Position numbers and translations under genes: made by a program
Assembly (NCBI GenBank): GCA_009792885.1
Contig: WMCF01000089.1
Location: 382,239 to 446,238 of the forward strand
Reading direction: 5' to 3'
Length of the DNA stretch: 64,000 nucleotides
DNA from: Eremophila alpestris peregrina
Lineage: Eukaryota > Chordata > Aves > Passeriformes > Alaudidae
The notes under the pieces: generated by a model
Told to the model about the DNA's origin: nothing
What the model saw: the letters and a program-made list of their open reading frames with translations, nothing else
Database searches by the model: none
Part shown: piece after piece, positions 13,937 to 28,512 of the stretch
Layout of the letters: the number at the start of each line of letters is the position of its first letter
Position numbering within the stretch: the first letter of the stretch is position 1

Positions 13937-16900
13937 TTTATTCTGTTTTTCTTAGACTCAAGGGGGAGCAGAGAGGACTGGATAAGAGAATAGGCTTTGG
14001 GAAAATGCCCACAGCTAAGAAGGACTGGCATTCCCCCTGTTTTCCTTGCAAGGGGAAAGAAAAAATCTTAAGTGGTTACGATGCTAAGAGTAGTATGAAG
14101 GAAAAATAAGTCAAAAGTTATCATTGCAACAGTCCACAGAGAGGGTACCTCTTCTGTGGCTCTGTCAACGCAGATGTCACTGGCAATGAAGCAGGCATCA
14201 TCTGTGCTTTATCCCTTCTCATGGCAAAAGGAAAGGATTGTTGACTGTCTCCTGAAGATAAATCTGAAATTACATCCGCCTGTGTGATGGCTGTGACCAT
14301 TGGTATATATTAAAAGTTACAGTAGTTTATCATTTTGTCCTTGTTTCTGAGTCATAATGGCTGCAGGCCATGTTTCCTGCTCTGGATATGTGTGATGCAG
14401 CAAAAGAGTTGAGACTTTCAGGGTGCTTATATCAAAGGGACTGGTACTTCATTGTATGGCCACTGAGATGCTCAGCAGTGGTTCAGCAGCACTGCTGTGC
14501 ACAGAACCAGAACCTGAGACATGAGAAACATGCTGGCAAACATGCAAGTCTAAGTCTGTCTTGCAGAAAAGCCTTTAGATGTGGATCAGGGCGTATGCTT
14601 CTTCTCATTTCCTTTCACATGACATTGCTCCATTATTCTTGTATTTAAAAGTCATTTATTGGCATAATTCTGCATATTACTGCATCGTGTGAAAGTCACA
14701 TCACTTCTACAGCGAATACTTTTGTTTGAAGAGAATGTCAGTGAGTCAGACAAGGCATTGGGAACACCAGCACAGATTTACTTTCACATCTTAGCATCCC
14801 ATCCTCTTTATTACAAAATAATTACATTACACTCAAAATAAATATTTCATCTGCTAAGTTCACAAGTGAATATCTGAATTCCATCCCAGTGCAGGTTCTT
14901 ACTTTGTTTTTATACAGCAGTTTCAGGGTATACTTCTATAGCCTGTGCTGGACTCTCCAGACTGATTTTACTATGATACATCTCCTTGTCCTATTAAATT
15001 TTTTTTCTTGCCACAGAAAGCTAACCCAGTGTGAAACAAATGAAAAAAAAACCCTCCAACCCTACACTGAAGGAAACTGGTAACCCTGTAAGAAATACCT
15101 ATTTTTAAGACCATACTGACAGGACATTGTTGTCACAGATGAAAAAGGTCCAGTTTTGGCTAAAAAATGCACTGCATCATGCACATTTGAGATTTTGGAA
15201 GGATCTTGAATGAGAGCTGTGGTGCTGTTGACTCACTGCCAGCTCCATCTGGGTGGGGTCTCTCACCCTCACCTGACAACCTGCCAGGTTTTCCCATCCC
15301 AACCATGCTTGGAAGATGCTGGAAGAGGTGAGGGCTCTCCGTGCCTCTGCAGGGTTTTGCCTGGCCCTAGATGCTGCAGGCCTGACAAGACAAACAAGCA
15401 ACCTCCATCCCTGTGGCCCAGCCACACCCTTTTAAAGGAATTTGCTCCTATACAGCAGCCACTGGCATCGACGGCTGAATCACAGCGACCTACGCAAAAC
15501 GAAGGGTGCCAATCTCAGTGAAAGTCTCCTGTCTTTCAGCTCCCAAGGGACTTTTGTGCACTTGAAAACAGGCACAGTTTCCACCCCCCAGGTCCTTTTT
15601 CCTCACCCTAATTGGGCAGAGGGAGATCAGGAGTTATGGAATGCTGGGGCATGGCAGCACCTGCAAGTGGATTTAAAGAAGAGCAAGATAAAACTTGTGC
15701 AAAGAGGTGTGATGACTCTTTTATACATTTGCTCCTTGACAGGCACTGTGCAGAGGGGTCAAGTGGAGGATGTGTGTGCAGCCTAACAGGTCTGACAGCC
15801 ACAGGGAGCAGAAGGAGTGGTGGACATACCAGCAGTGCCCTGAAGCTCAAACAGCACCCTGACGCAAAACTGATGGCAGGAGTGGTTCCACCTCAAGCTG
15901 CCATTAACAACATCCTTCCACATAAACCATTTTATCTCATTTCATATATGAGCTGAGGATCACACATTGGTCTGTTTCTCCTCCTGCTGGCCAATAGTTA
16001 AATTACTGCTAACTTTGGGAGATCACGGCACAGGATTAAAATAAATTGAAAGGAATAGAGATCTGGCTGTTTGAAGTACAAGTGAGAAATACTGAAAAAT
16101 ATCTCTAACAACTTATCTGCACATAAGGTTAAGGTAGAGAGAAAATTACCTAGAACTAAAATTTTCAATATTTGAGCACTTTCTGAGCAGCTTACTTAAA
16201 AGAACAGAATAGTGATGATGATGGCAACAGTGATAAAAAATTTCAGTTTCTGCATATAAAATGCTTTTGTGCTGTCAGAAGAATGAAAGACATTTTTCAG
16301 AGTCACTTGTTCATTTGTTGTTGCAGAAAGGAAAGGGCTTGTTGTTCACAGTAGTCAGGAGACCCATGTTTTTATTTTCAGCTGGGCTGCACGTTTCCTG
16401 TGTGACCTTGCAACTCCCCCCTACCTCCTTTTCCCATTTTTTATGTTGCATAATAAATATCTCAATGAAACAAGGCTGATACTCTGCTCACAGAAACTAT
16501 TTGCAGCTCTTTATTCACACGGTGCCAGAAAAGTCTAAAGTCTCCTTTAGTGACTTAATGAGACCAGGAGTAATGACGGGGGGAACCTTGCCTGTGCTGC
16601 ACAAGGAGTTTGTCATTCTCTTCTTCAGTGATATTTGGGAGGCTGCTTTTGGAGAAGTGTGGTCTTCCTGGCTCTTTGGGATGCTACAGAAACCCAGAGT
16701 TGGGAGGAGGTGCCAAAATTGCCTTGCAGGAGTGGGAGGTGAAAGAAAGAAGTAGCCCCCAAGCCACTGAAACTGAAAACCACTGGATCCTTCACAACCC
16801 AGGTTCATTTTTAGGCTCTTACCAGCATACCCTTCTACATTCTTCTGGAGACAGCTGAACTTACTACCTTTATGCCTTGTATAGTTTCATTCCTCTGAAG

Positions 16901-19900
16901 TGCATTTTAAGGGATGATGTCTTGCTGTCCATGTGCACTTGTGAAAACCAATGCGAAATTCTACTACAACATCAATGTAAAATTCTACCTTATCACACCA
17001 AATCTTCATCTTGCTCATGTGAAAACATTTCACTTCCAGGTGGAGGAAGTGGATAGGCATCTTCTCAGCTTCTCCATCTCAACAGATGTTCCCACAGCTT
17101 CTTACCAAACACTGCACGTGGCTATCCTTATGCAATGCAGAAGACCTGGTGGGATTCCAGGGATTTCCCAGAAATTTTTTTCCCAGCCTGAGCCCAAACA
17201 GAATCTCCTGAAGCAAGTTCTGGCAATCTGTATTATATGTGCCAAAAACAATACAAGGGCAGATTTCAAATGACACTCAAAATAGGAAACCCACAGCCAG
17301 CACACAGCTGGAGGAATATAAACATAGGAAAGGCATTGTCCCTCATAGCCTCTGGGACTTCCTTCTAGAGAATAGCAGGGTGTGTGGAGGCTGTGAGTAC
17401 ATTCTGCATCCCACTGGGATGTGGCTGTGATGCTCCCCCTGCTCAGTGGCATGGAGGTCCCTATGGAGCTTCCAAGGCCGAGGAATGGGCATAGCTGTTG
17501 TTTGATTTAGAACAAGTGAGGCTCTCTCTGCACCTTGGAAATGAAGGGTGGTTCACAGAATCCGTGCCAGCTCAGAAAAACAGAAGGTCATGATATTATA
17601 AATAAAAGCTAAGCCATCATTCAAGCCCACCAACCTTCTATTATGGTCACAGATTGTATTTTTAAGGAATATCAGGCTGAAAAACTGAGTGAAGACGTCC
17701 AGCTCATTTCACAGTGACTTTTAGCTGGTTTAAACAACCTGGTAAGGAAAGGATTTTTTGCATTGATTTATGAGTACAGGAAGCAGTTTAAAGGAGATGC
17801 AACCTGTAAGTTCCTGTGCTTCTTCTTCTTCTTAAGTAAAGATCATGCTTAAAAACAATGAGACTGCAGTTCTGGTTCATCTTTTTTAAATTGTGTTCCT
17901 GCCAAAGGGTACAGATCACTTCTCGTGCCAGAGAGTTTTCCCATGAAACCTGGTGTTCTCTCCCTTTGCCATTAACCCCAGTGTTTCACCATGTCTGCTC
18001 TCTGCCACTCAGACACTGGCATTTGTGAAGCCTTCATCTTTCTGGTAAAATGTGCAGCAAAGATGAAAGCTGGAGTTTGTGGTGAGACCCCTTCTGCTCC
18101 AGGAGACACAGCCTCCAAAGCGCACACACTGCCTTTGGGGTACATTGAGGTTAAAATCCCTCAGGAGGAGCATGTGCTCTTATCAGAAAAGTGCTGGTGG
18201 GCAGGACACTTTCCTTGCTCTGGCACACCCAACCTGTCACAAAGTGCTGCCTGTAGGTTAGATGCTCTTAAATGGTGGCTATGGTATTAATGTATATCAC
18301 TGCTCATCACCCACGTGGATGTTTAAAAAGCAGATGTGGATTTTACAGGTAGGCAGCCCTGAACTATAGTTGGGTGTTCCTGAAAATTTTATGCCAAGAG
18401 CAATAGGCAGGACTGAAGAAGAAAATGCCTGCTTTGGGCTTCCACCTCCCTAGTGTGAGAAATTTGCGAACTGGGAGAGGTAAAAAGCTGGACTGCCAGT
18501 GAGCCTAGGCCAGATTTTTCAGTAGATGCATTTTGGTCAGTCCTGGAAATGAAGTAGGAGCCCTTGGCAGATGGTCTGCAGAGCACAGCAGTAGAACAGC
18601 CTGTGCAGGAGCACAATGGCAATACTGTTTCCCATAGACTAAAATAATGAATCATGGCTTCCTCTTGCTACTGCCGTTCATGTAACCTTTACAATAATTT
18701 ATAATTAGATTAGTTGCCCTTTGGATAGATGCACGTGCTTTTTTTGAAGGGTTGCTAAGGTAACTGATGATTTCCTTATTTCATCCTGTGTTAGGGGAAA
18801 TTTTACTTCCTAGTGAGCCTGAACTTGAGACTCATTGAATACAGATACTTGTTTATCAGGAGTTTCAGAGCTTCTACAGTTATCAAGCAGAGGACTCTCA
18901 ATGTGTATAATGGAGTGTTGATTGTACTGCTTCATTTTAATGGTAAAAGAAGAGCTACTGTAACTTACATGAATTGTTTAATCTCAGAGATAAGGGGGTG
19001 GAATTTTTGGGATTTGAATCTTTAAAAGTCTTTTCACACTTTGTTATAAGCTTTTACTCTGCCTGTTAGCTTTGCTCTTTTCCTTCCTCTGGCTATAAGC
19101 ACAGTTACTGCTGTGCATGCAAAATAAACCAAACAAACCCAAAAACTACCAAAAGAAGTCTGTGTGGGTGGATGGCAGTGTGCCTCTGTTTGATCTGACC
19201 AATTCTCTCTTTGAAGACCAGGAATCAAAGTTTTATAAATCAAAGAGCTGAAGAGAAGAGTGATTCCTTGATTTCCTCTCTTCTCTCCTACTTATTCGAA
19301 CACAGGAGCCCGAGAACTAAGGGCCCACAGAAGCTAAGCTGCATGTCTCTCAGCTGTGGGAAACCTAATACACACCTTCAAAATAAACAGCAAAGTTCCC
19401 CAGTGTCCTTGCCCTCTACCACTTCGTAGCACATGACAAAAGTAGAGAACGTTTGTTTCTCAAGTAGATAGCTTTTTGTTGTCTCTGACTTCTGTAAAAA
19501 ACCCTAAGATGTCATCATTCTATGTTAGGCAGCCAGCTGACTCCATAAGCCCTCTGAGCCCCTGTGCAGCAGCAGCTGTCTGCACCCTGCCTGTGCACAC
19601 TGTGAGCAGCCTGCTCCCAGCAGCATGCCTGGGGTGTGAGCAAACAGTCCACAGTCCAACAATGGGAAACGACACTCAGTGCCAGATGACTTGACACTGG
19701 GAATTTCCCTTCTCTCACTGAAACTCCCTTGTGTGCCCTGCTCTGGCAGATTTATCCCCAAATGCTCTGGCTTGTCCTCAGCAGTGGGGTTGAAGAAGTC
19801 AGCCCCAGACAATTCCCCACTACTATCCAGAGTGTGCATTCCTGCAAGGCAGCAGTGCTGCTGGAACCACAGTGCTGAGGTCCAACACCCAGTGCTGGGC

Positions 19901-20215
19901 AGCTGTGCTGGTGCACAGAGGTAAAAGAAGTTTCTCCAGGAAACACTGGTTATAAGTTTAAAAGTAGTCCCTAATTGGATGAGTTAAACAACAAAGGTGA
20001 GCACCTTTTATTATTTGATCTGTCATAAAGTTCAGTGCAATTCAAGGTTACTGTAAAAAATAGAAATGTTTACCTCCATCTGATTAAATGTGAATTGTGT
20101 GATATGTCTTCAGTGACAAAGGAATATGAGCAAGAAACAAGCAGATAAGAGTTTTGAAGTGTATATCCCTGGTTTTATGTAAAACTAAGCTAAAGGACGG
20201 ACATGTCCTGGAATA

Positions 20216-20243
20216 CAGATATAGATATAGAAATAGATATATA
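20216..20243. repeat. GATATA-rich microsatellite
   Basis: Imperfect repeats of AGATAT/AGAAAT ending in ATATATATT. Short and interrupted. Confidence 0.7.
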
Positions 20244-22693
20244 TTCCACTGGCATTGTGCTGCTCAGATGTGTTTTCCCACTGCAAAATCCCACAGAAAT
20301 TCATCAGACTTTCATCCCAAGAACTTCCACAGCTAGAATTTCCATCTCTCTCTCTCCTTAACCCTCCCTCACTAAGGGATTTTTATAGTACTCTTGAGTA
20401 AGCGACACCAATATTGAGAACAAAATGGTTGATACAAATGCTCTCTATTTTACTACAGCAGAGGATGTTATTTCGAGTCACTACAAAGAAAAAGTCTCAG
20501 TTCTTCATCAAGAGTAAAGATTTGTGTCAGAAGGTGTCCCAAACTACTTATGAAGTATGAAAGTCTACAATCTTTGGTGCCTTTTCTCAAGTCTAATTCT
20601 ATTGGTAAATTGATCTGGTTGATGTTTTTTTGAGGCAAATAATCCTTTGTAAAGAGCTATATTCTAATAAAAGTTTTCCATATTAAAAATTTACTTACAG
20701 GAAAACTTTTCCTGCCAATATTATTAGATTTTCTTTTTAGTTGGCAATTTTTAAAAATTCTAGATTTTCTTTGTGAAGGTATTTTAACTCAAAGATCATC
20801 TAGAGTTAAGTCTATGGTCAATCATTTAGATATTGATTATTATTGAGAGTAAGTCTATGGTCAAAATGAAGCCAAAACTCATAACATTTGGATTTTCAAA
20901 ACTTTTTGCTTTAAATGTTTTTCTTACTTTTAGGACCTTCTGTCCTAACTAGGTTTGGGATTTTGTATTCCATGTTGAAAACATTATTCCACATGATTTG
21001 GAGGCAGGAACTATTTCTCCCTTGAGAGTTCCAGTTTATAAAGGAGATATTTACTTGGAACATGGACAAAAAGGCACAAACAGAGCAGAAGGAAGTAGGA
21101 AAATGGACTCAAAACGTGTTCCAGATCTTGCATTTCTTCCAAGACCTTGGTCCTTTTCTTCTGGCTATTTTCTCTATTTTACATAAACTAAAAGCTGGTC
21201 AGGAGACCCAAGACAATTTATTCTTGGAAAAGTCAACTCTTTCCAAATGACCAGGGAATTTTAAGCCACTTATGATGCCCACGGAAGCAAGGTGCACCTT
21301 TGGTGTCATTATGGTTTCTCCAAGAGCAGTGGCAGCACTCCCAATCTAAGTGGGAGAAATCCCAGCTGACACCTCTTGAAGCACAATGGGGCTTCTGTCC
21401 GTGGCCTCTCCAGAGCTAAGGCTTTTGCTGAACTAGGGCGGGACTTGGATTGTGTGCACGGGAAAGGGAGGCTGCTCCTGGAGGAGGTGTGGTATTCCCA
21501 CACAGGCTCAGGTTGATAATTTGGTCTCTTGAAAGGCAGGTTGGAGCAAGTTTGCAATAATTGTTTCCAAACCAGAGTGGGGAGAGTTAGAGGATGAGTA
21601 ACTGTGGTTGAACCCCTGTCTGCCAGTGGGGAAGCAGAAGATAACACATTGCAAACATCCCATCTTTAATACATGTATCTTTTAACTTGGGGAAAAAAAA
21701 ATCAAGAAACCTTTTTAGAAGTAAGAGTTCTTTTTCAGAAAGTTGGAGTTCATCTGGAGTATTTGGAGGAATTAATTGTTTGAGTGATTTGAAATTATCA
21801 AGAAGCTAAGCTGCAAATTATGTGAATAACCTGGAATTTCAAGTTTTTTGACTAGAAACATTATTGGATTTCAGAGTGCCAAAGTGAAAAGATAATTTTT
21901 AAAGGTATGAGGAACAAATTAGAAAGGTTCAAAACAAAAGTAGTACTCATTCTTGCCTAACAGGACATCCCATCTTAGCTTTTCAAAGTATGTTGAGTCA
22001 CAGGTGTTTCAGGTCTGAGAAATGGTATAAAACTGATGACCTGTAAGCATCAGTGCTCTGCGGACCTGTACAACCACAGTCTTCAAGGTGGCTAGTCCCT
22101 TTCTTTCTATAAAATCAAAGTAAAATAATGAAAGTTAAGGACACAGCCATTCACACAGAATTCTACTGGCACATCAACAATGAGGAAGGAGATGAATAAG
22201 TAGGATACTTCAGAAAACATATCAAAACATGGCATTAATTTTGCCACATGGCACATGGAAAAGAATTTATAAATTGAATGATATGCATCTATTTCACTTC
22301 AGTTGTCTTCTCTGATTTCAGCAGTTCTACACTACAGAGTATGTGATAAAATACACAGAAAACTGTGTCAGATTAAGACTTCATTAATTATTTACATGCA
22401 AAGAATAATTAACATTACAATTACACTATTTATAATACTTTGAAATGTCCTAAGCATTTACAGACATTCTGCTGGAATAGATAATACATAAAATGTAGAT
22501 GGGAGCCATCTAAATCTGAATTCCTAATGCACCTGCAGACCTTTATTTTGGCTTTGGTACTCTCACACAGAAAAAGGAAATTCCTCCTCTGAGTGTTTCA
22601 AATAGAAACTTAGCAATGTTAGGAATGGCACACACCTGAAACTATGCAGTTTATTTGAATAAACACTTCTTGTGTTCACTTTGGTTTTTGCAG

Positions 22694-22793
22694 GTGTTTG
22701 ATCAGCTACTTCTCAACCAACAAGAACACATTAACAGTACTATCATCTCCTCTTGTAGTATCTGGACAATATGTAGTAACATCCACAGCAATG
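22694..22793 (+). other. Exon-like stretch of unknown identity
   Basis: A 100-base segment is bounded by a pyrimidine-rich acceptor (TTTTTGCAG before 22694) and a consensus donor (ATG/GTAAGT at 22791-22799). Two of its three frames are open throughout. One reads VFDQLLLNQQEH..., the other CLISYFSTNKN...VVSGQYVV. I do not recognise either as part of a known protein. It could be an exon of a non-coding RNA, an unrecognised coding exon, or chance. Confidence 0.2.
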
Positions 22794-25700
22794 GTAAGTT
22801 AATGCCAACCATGACTGCTACATGGTTTTGTAACACAAATAATATGATCACTCTGCAGTCAGGGGTTATGCCTCAACCATGCACAACCTGAATTCCTGCC
22901 AGCTCTGTTTCATAAGCAAGTGCCTGTTCAAATACTCTCCCACTTGCTTTTATGACTTCCCATGAGCCACACATAAGCTGTTCCTCAGCTTTCCCAACGC
23001 TGAGAACACTATCCTCACTCCAGTGAACCTCTAGAACAGACAGTTTTTTGAGGATGCTGCAGAAATACCTACTGCTGCTGTTTCTGTACAGACACCAGCA
23101 GCCTTGACCCTGCCCTCCCACCAGCTAGGGATCATACTGCCTTTGGGTAGGAGAGAAGTGATTTTCCACATTACCTTAGCACACATTTCACCCTCTAGAT
23201 TTGCAATGCCTGTGGTGTGACTCCTGGCAAGGAATAGGGGAATTTCCACAATAGCTGTCTTTGTACACATTCTGAATCATGAAAGGTATGAACGTCTCAC
23301 AAAGCACCTGGTTTGTTCAGACCTTGGTGAACTGGGATGTTCAGGACATTTGTGTCTTTCTTCCACTGTGTTTCACCTGGCAGAGGCTCAAGGGGCTGAA
23401 GTAGAGCCTGTTTGTTCAAAAGGAGGATCCATGATGTGGTCTGGGGAGCTTTGCGTCTTTAAGTATTTGAGGTGAACATTGCACAGTAAGAAACTTCCTG
23501 ACTCAGTATTCTTGTCTATGTGCACAAGGCTTTCAGCTTTAATCTCTGCAATTGAGACCTCTCTTCTGCAGAGATTTGGGAATTTCCAAGAGAAACCTCT
23601 GGAGGGGAGAACCTGCACTCTGCTGTTGTGGTGGCACAAGATCGTGTTGAGGTGAAGAGTGACTGATGGCTCAGTGAGGCAGAAAACAGCACACAGCACT
23701 CTCACCTCTGCTTTTTGAAGTCTCAGCCAGTGCTGGCAGCAGCATTTATGCAGGGGACTGGTATTACATCAGCCTGTGCCACCACACCCTGCCCATACTC
23801 AGCCTTGATCAAAGACTGTTGTGTTTAGGATGACAGCCTCTGTGCATTTTCCCCAGCCACTTCTAGCTCTCTGTGGTCATCAATTAATGAAGCCAGTACA
23901 AAATGAATCAGCATGTACTTAGTGGCCAGGATTCATTTATCAAGGTTTATGAATTTATTAGTTTCAAGTAGATGGGCCTCTCTTTCAAAGGCACTAAAAG
24001 CTTAGCTTGCTGCTCCCATGTGTATTGGTGGGATTGAGTACATTTTCAATCATTAATTAATAAATTGGATTTTCATTCACTAGATGAACTAATGATATCT
24101 TCCACTGGTAGGTGACACAGTGTAAACAAACTTCTGAGCAATGTGAAGCTGAGATATGTAAGGCCAAACGAGAGAAACATTTTGCTTCTTTGCTTTCAGA
24201 TTTTTCTTTGCAGAAAATCTGTAGGCAAAACTTTTTCCTCCTGTTCACACTTCAGCTATCAACATTGCAACTTCTTATTTTTAGTATCAACTGCAGTTTT
24301 TCTCCTGCTCGCATGGTCATAATTTCTCCTTGGCTGATATTAGCACTGCCCCTCCAACCAGGCATTGCAGTCAACTAGAAAATGGGATTGGGAAGGGGTT
24401 ATAACATGTAGGTATTTATGAAAGGCAAGAATGACTCTGAAGGACTGACTGCAAGGCTGTGGGTGGCTACATCCGTTTGTATCATTATTGAGAGACAAGT
24501 ATCCAGAGGTTTCAGTGGAAAAAAAGAGTCAGGAAGAGAGAGGAAATTCAATACATTCAAAAGATCTGCTAAGCCCTCAAAAATTGTGAAGGAGTGATCT
24601 TACAAAGAGGCAATAAAAAGGGAAATGAGAATACTTTTGGGATTTTTAGTGGTATCCTAATAGTGATTTCACTAATAAAGCATTTATTTTTAGACAATTT
24701 TGCTATACCTTTTTCTTTATGATATACAAAGAGTTTTTGTCTACCTCTGACTTCAGAAAGCTTCTTATTGCCAGATCAGGGTTTTCTTGATTCTCTCTCT
24801 GGGTGCATGATCTTTTAGGAAGGACTGAAGATTCTGTTCTGACATCATACTTTTCACTGGGCTCCTGTTGTCTGAATTCTCGAGGAAGCCCCTCTCCCAT
24901 GTGTTGAACTTAGAGTTCTGTGAATGGGCACAAACAGACCAATAATTTGTGCTCTTCAGTTATAATGTTTTCCCTTTCCTGGTAACTAAACAGCGTTTTC
25001 CTGTTGGTCACTGAACATAAGCAAGAAGAATCCATGGATCATGATCCCCTGTCTTACGTTTTTTTTTTTAACACATGAGAATGAAAAAGATCATACAAAT
25101 CCAGAAATCTAAATATTTAATGACTGAATGACCTAAGCAAAATTTTTTTACTGCTGAGGTCATTTACAGGTTTTATCACATGAGCCCTTTTCAAAATTAA
25201 TAGGGTGTAATGTCACCTAAGCAAAATGCATGCAGGCTTGGGTTCAAGAGTTAAGTAATCTGAGCTATTTGTAATTTACTCTTTATTAACAGTACTCAAA
25301 CTAAGACTTCAGACCCCAGCAACTGAGAGGGGATGGAGGTCAATGGACTTAATGAGAAGAGAAAAAAGGAAGCAATTGCTTATGTAGTCAGAGCAGAATA
25401 AACCAGAGCTATAGTATATAATATGGAAGGGGTTAATGATACTAACAACAGTTGAGAATTATGCCAGACATTTCAGGAGAGGAAAAAGAAAGCAAAATTT
25501 CTGTCTGGTACAGAGACTAAGTTAAAGGTCAGAGCTGCTTAAGGGTAGAATTTACAGGCTGACAGAACCGACTTTATGGGCTAAGGAGAAGACATTTGCA
25601 CAGGGAAAATAAAACAAAACAAGCTACAAAGAGCAAGTGCCAAACATTTTAGTGTGAAAGTCTAGCCTATCATGCAAGTTAGGAAGGAGTAACAGGATGT

Positions 25701-28486
25701 CTGAAAAGAAAGGACTGAGTCATGAAAGAAAAAAACCAAAAGAGCTAATGATTGATAATGAAAAGAAAAAATCATTTGGAAAGCTTCCCTCTCAGAAGTA
25801 CATAAACACTATTTAATTATGCTGAGTAACAGGAAGAAAAATCCCAGGACCCTCTTTAAATCTAAAATAGGTTGTAAATCCAAAACATAGGAAGAGGAAG
25901 AAAGCATGTACATTATTGTTTCCTAAAGCAATAAAAACTACACCCATGAGATACACTGTGAGCTACAATGCATTTGTCTGAATGAATTAAATTTGGATAG
26001 GGCATGTTATACTTTCAGTTCAGTGTGAGAGCTAGCTACCTAGTGCTTTCTTGACTTTCCTCCCTGCTGTACCTTCTGTCTGTTCACACAAGTGTCTCAG
26101 TCACAGAGATTCTGTATATTGCTGTCATGTCTTGACTTGTTCTTGACTGTCTTTGTGTCTGTCCAGGTCTATATTTAACTCTGAGATTCACCCAGGAAAA
26201 GCCAGTTGGCAGCAGAGATCTGAACTCAGCTCAACATATGCCTTTTTTTTCCCACAAACACAGATGTCTAAAATGACACACCCTTTGTGTAGTAGTACCA
26301 ATGAACAACCCTTCTGAGAATCCACAGGGGTGGGAAGAAAACTGCATATATTTCAGCAGCAAGAAGAGGCAGGTGTTTGATAAATATGCTTTTCTGTGGA
26401 TGGTTAGTCAAGGAAGTGGTTATTGTGGTTGCTAATTATGACTGTCATTTACACCAGGCTCTTAGACAGAAGACTGATTTCTGGGAGCTGATAACAGGCA
26501 GGATAACCTTAGAAATTCAACAAAGCTCAGTTTAAAAAATCTTTGGTGTAGTGTGAAGTGGATATTAAGGGGAAGGGAGTGTCTGTGACTCTTGGCCACA
26601 AGGCAGCACACCCATCACTGTACTAGCAACAGGCACACAGACATTGGATGAACCTGGATGAACACCTCCCACCACATCTCCATCTTCTGCCCCCTCTCCA
26701 TGCTGGGATGGGACACAATAGTTTCAAAGTAGTGATGGAGATTGATGAGGGACTTGGTTAGAAGAAGGCAAGGCAGTTTTAAATACAGGGTGCAAATACT
26801 GAGGGAGAAATTATGTCTAATCAGAAGGCTAGGGGATGTGAAAAGCCTGGTGCAGAGTACGATGAGCCAATTACCAGACTCTGGGACTCATTGTGTTTGT
26901 TTTTTACAACAATGAAGTCCTTTCTCAGTGAGCCCATTCATCCTCAATTACTAGTAAGTATTGATTTTGTAAGGAAAAGGCATAGTTTAAGTCAGAGGCT
27001 GCCATGCTGCATCCTAGACATAGTCAAGTTTAAAAATATTTCTTGAAGATACTCACCTTGTCTGATCAGAAGAGCAAGTGAGATAGCATAAAATACCATG
27101 CAGTCCAGAATTTAATCTGATACAGATTAGCAGAGATCCTGATGCTGTTGTACTGGTTTTGTGCCAATCTAAGCCTATTAATCTAACCTATTAATCCCCA
27201 AGGATTTCTTATACCTGCATTTTCTAGAGAGCACACAGTGGTTATAAATAGTTAACAAGTGAATAGACTTATATAATAAGTCTCAGCACCAATTGCCAAG
27301 AAAGACAGATATTTGTTTTCACCTGGCAGTCTCAGGGATAATGCTTTTTAATAAATTTTGCTAACTTTTGCTTTTGTTTTGCTGTGAGAACATCCAACAT
27401 ATTCCTATGTCTATTGCTCTGGGGCATATTTGTAAAATCAAGAAAAGCCCACAAGAAGCTAGACCCATCTCTAAGTACAAACTATGTGAGTTAACTGGAT
27501 GATTTTGGCATTGCCCTTGGTTTCCCTTGTGCCTGAATTATTAAGGTCATTCTCTGAGTCTTACAGTGAGAGACAAGGAGTAGACTTCAAATTAATCTAT
27601 GCTTCTGAGACTACCTGTGTTCTGAAATGCATGGGCTATTTCCTTGGAAGTGATCACTCAATATTGCCCATGGGCCCATCCGGAAAAGGAAGCTACATCA
27701 CAACACTTATTTTGAGAACACTTATAACTAATTAGGAAGCTCTTCAGGTATATGCATACAGTCAGATGACCAGCCAAATTTAAAGTAATGGAAGCACATT
27801 GTTACTATGGATATTTGCTTAATTTTATTTCAGTTCCTTTTATTGCATTATTTTCTTCTTCAACCAGAAGATTTGGAAAGTCAGTTGTGCAAGTGTTGTC
27901 TGAGTCTTGAGCTAATCTATTGCTCCAGGTGAATCAGTAATTATGTCTTCCCAAAAAAAAAAGAAAAGCTTACATTTTGGGAAGTTTAATTCATTGACAA
28001 CGTCCAAATATTTGGATTAATGCAAAGCATTTACAGAAAAAAAAGAAGACAGAGTTTCTGAAGATGTCTGTAAGATAATTACATGAAAAACAGTTCTTTT
28101 GTGACTCAGCAAATATTGCAAATTTTTAGTAATTATTTGCATGTGTAGAGATGTGTATGCTCTGTCAGTGAGCTTTATTTATTTACTTCAGAATTATTTT
28201 CTCCTTTAAGCTGAAAAAGCATGCATCAGAAGACAAGCAGTTTGTAGTGATACACAGGGGAGGGTTTTGGAAGTGGGTCTCTAGGCCTGTTGTTTGTATC
28301 TAGTATGATAGTTCATGGATTGGCCAGCTGGGTAATTTTTTTGAAATTACTTCCAGCAGGTGACAATACTAATGTGACACATTTTCACAGATTTCTGTGG
28401 ACACAGGAACACTAAAAGGAGAAGGAAACACAGTCTGAAGACAGTGGAAAACACAAGAAATCATATTGCCAGTAACATCAACAACA

Positions 28487-28512
28487 GAAAAACAAACAAA
28501 TAAACAAACAAA
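28487..28512. repeat. CAAA-rich simple repeat
   Basis: (CAAA/TAAA)n run of about 26 bases. Confidence 0.75.
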
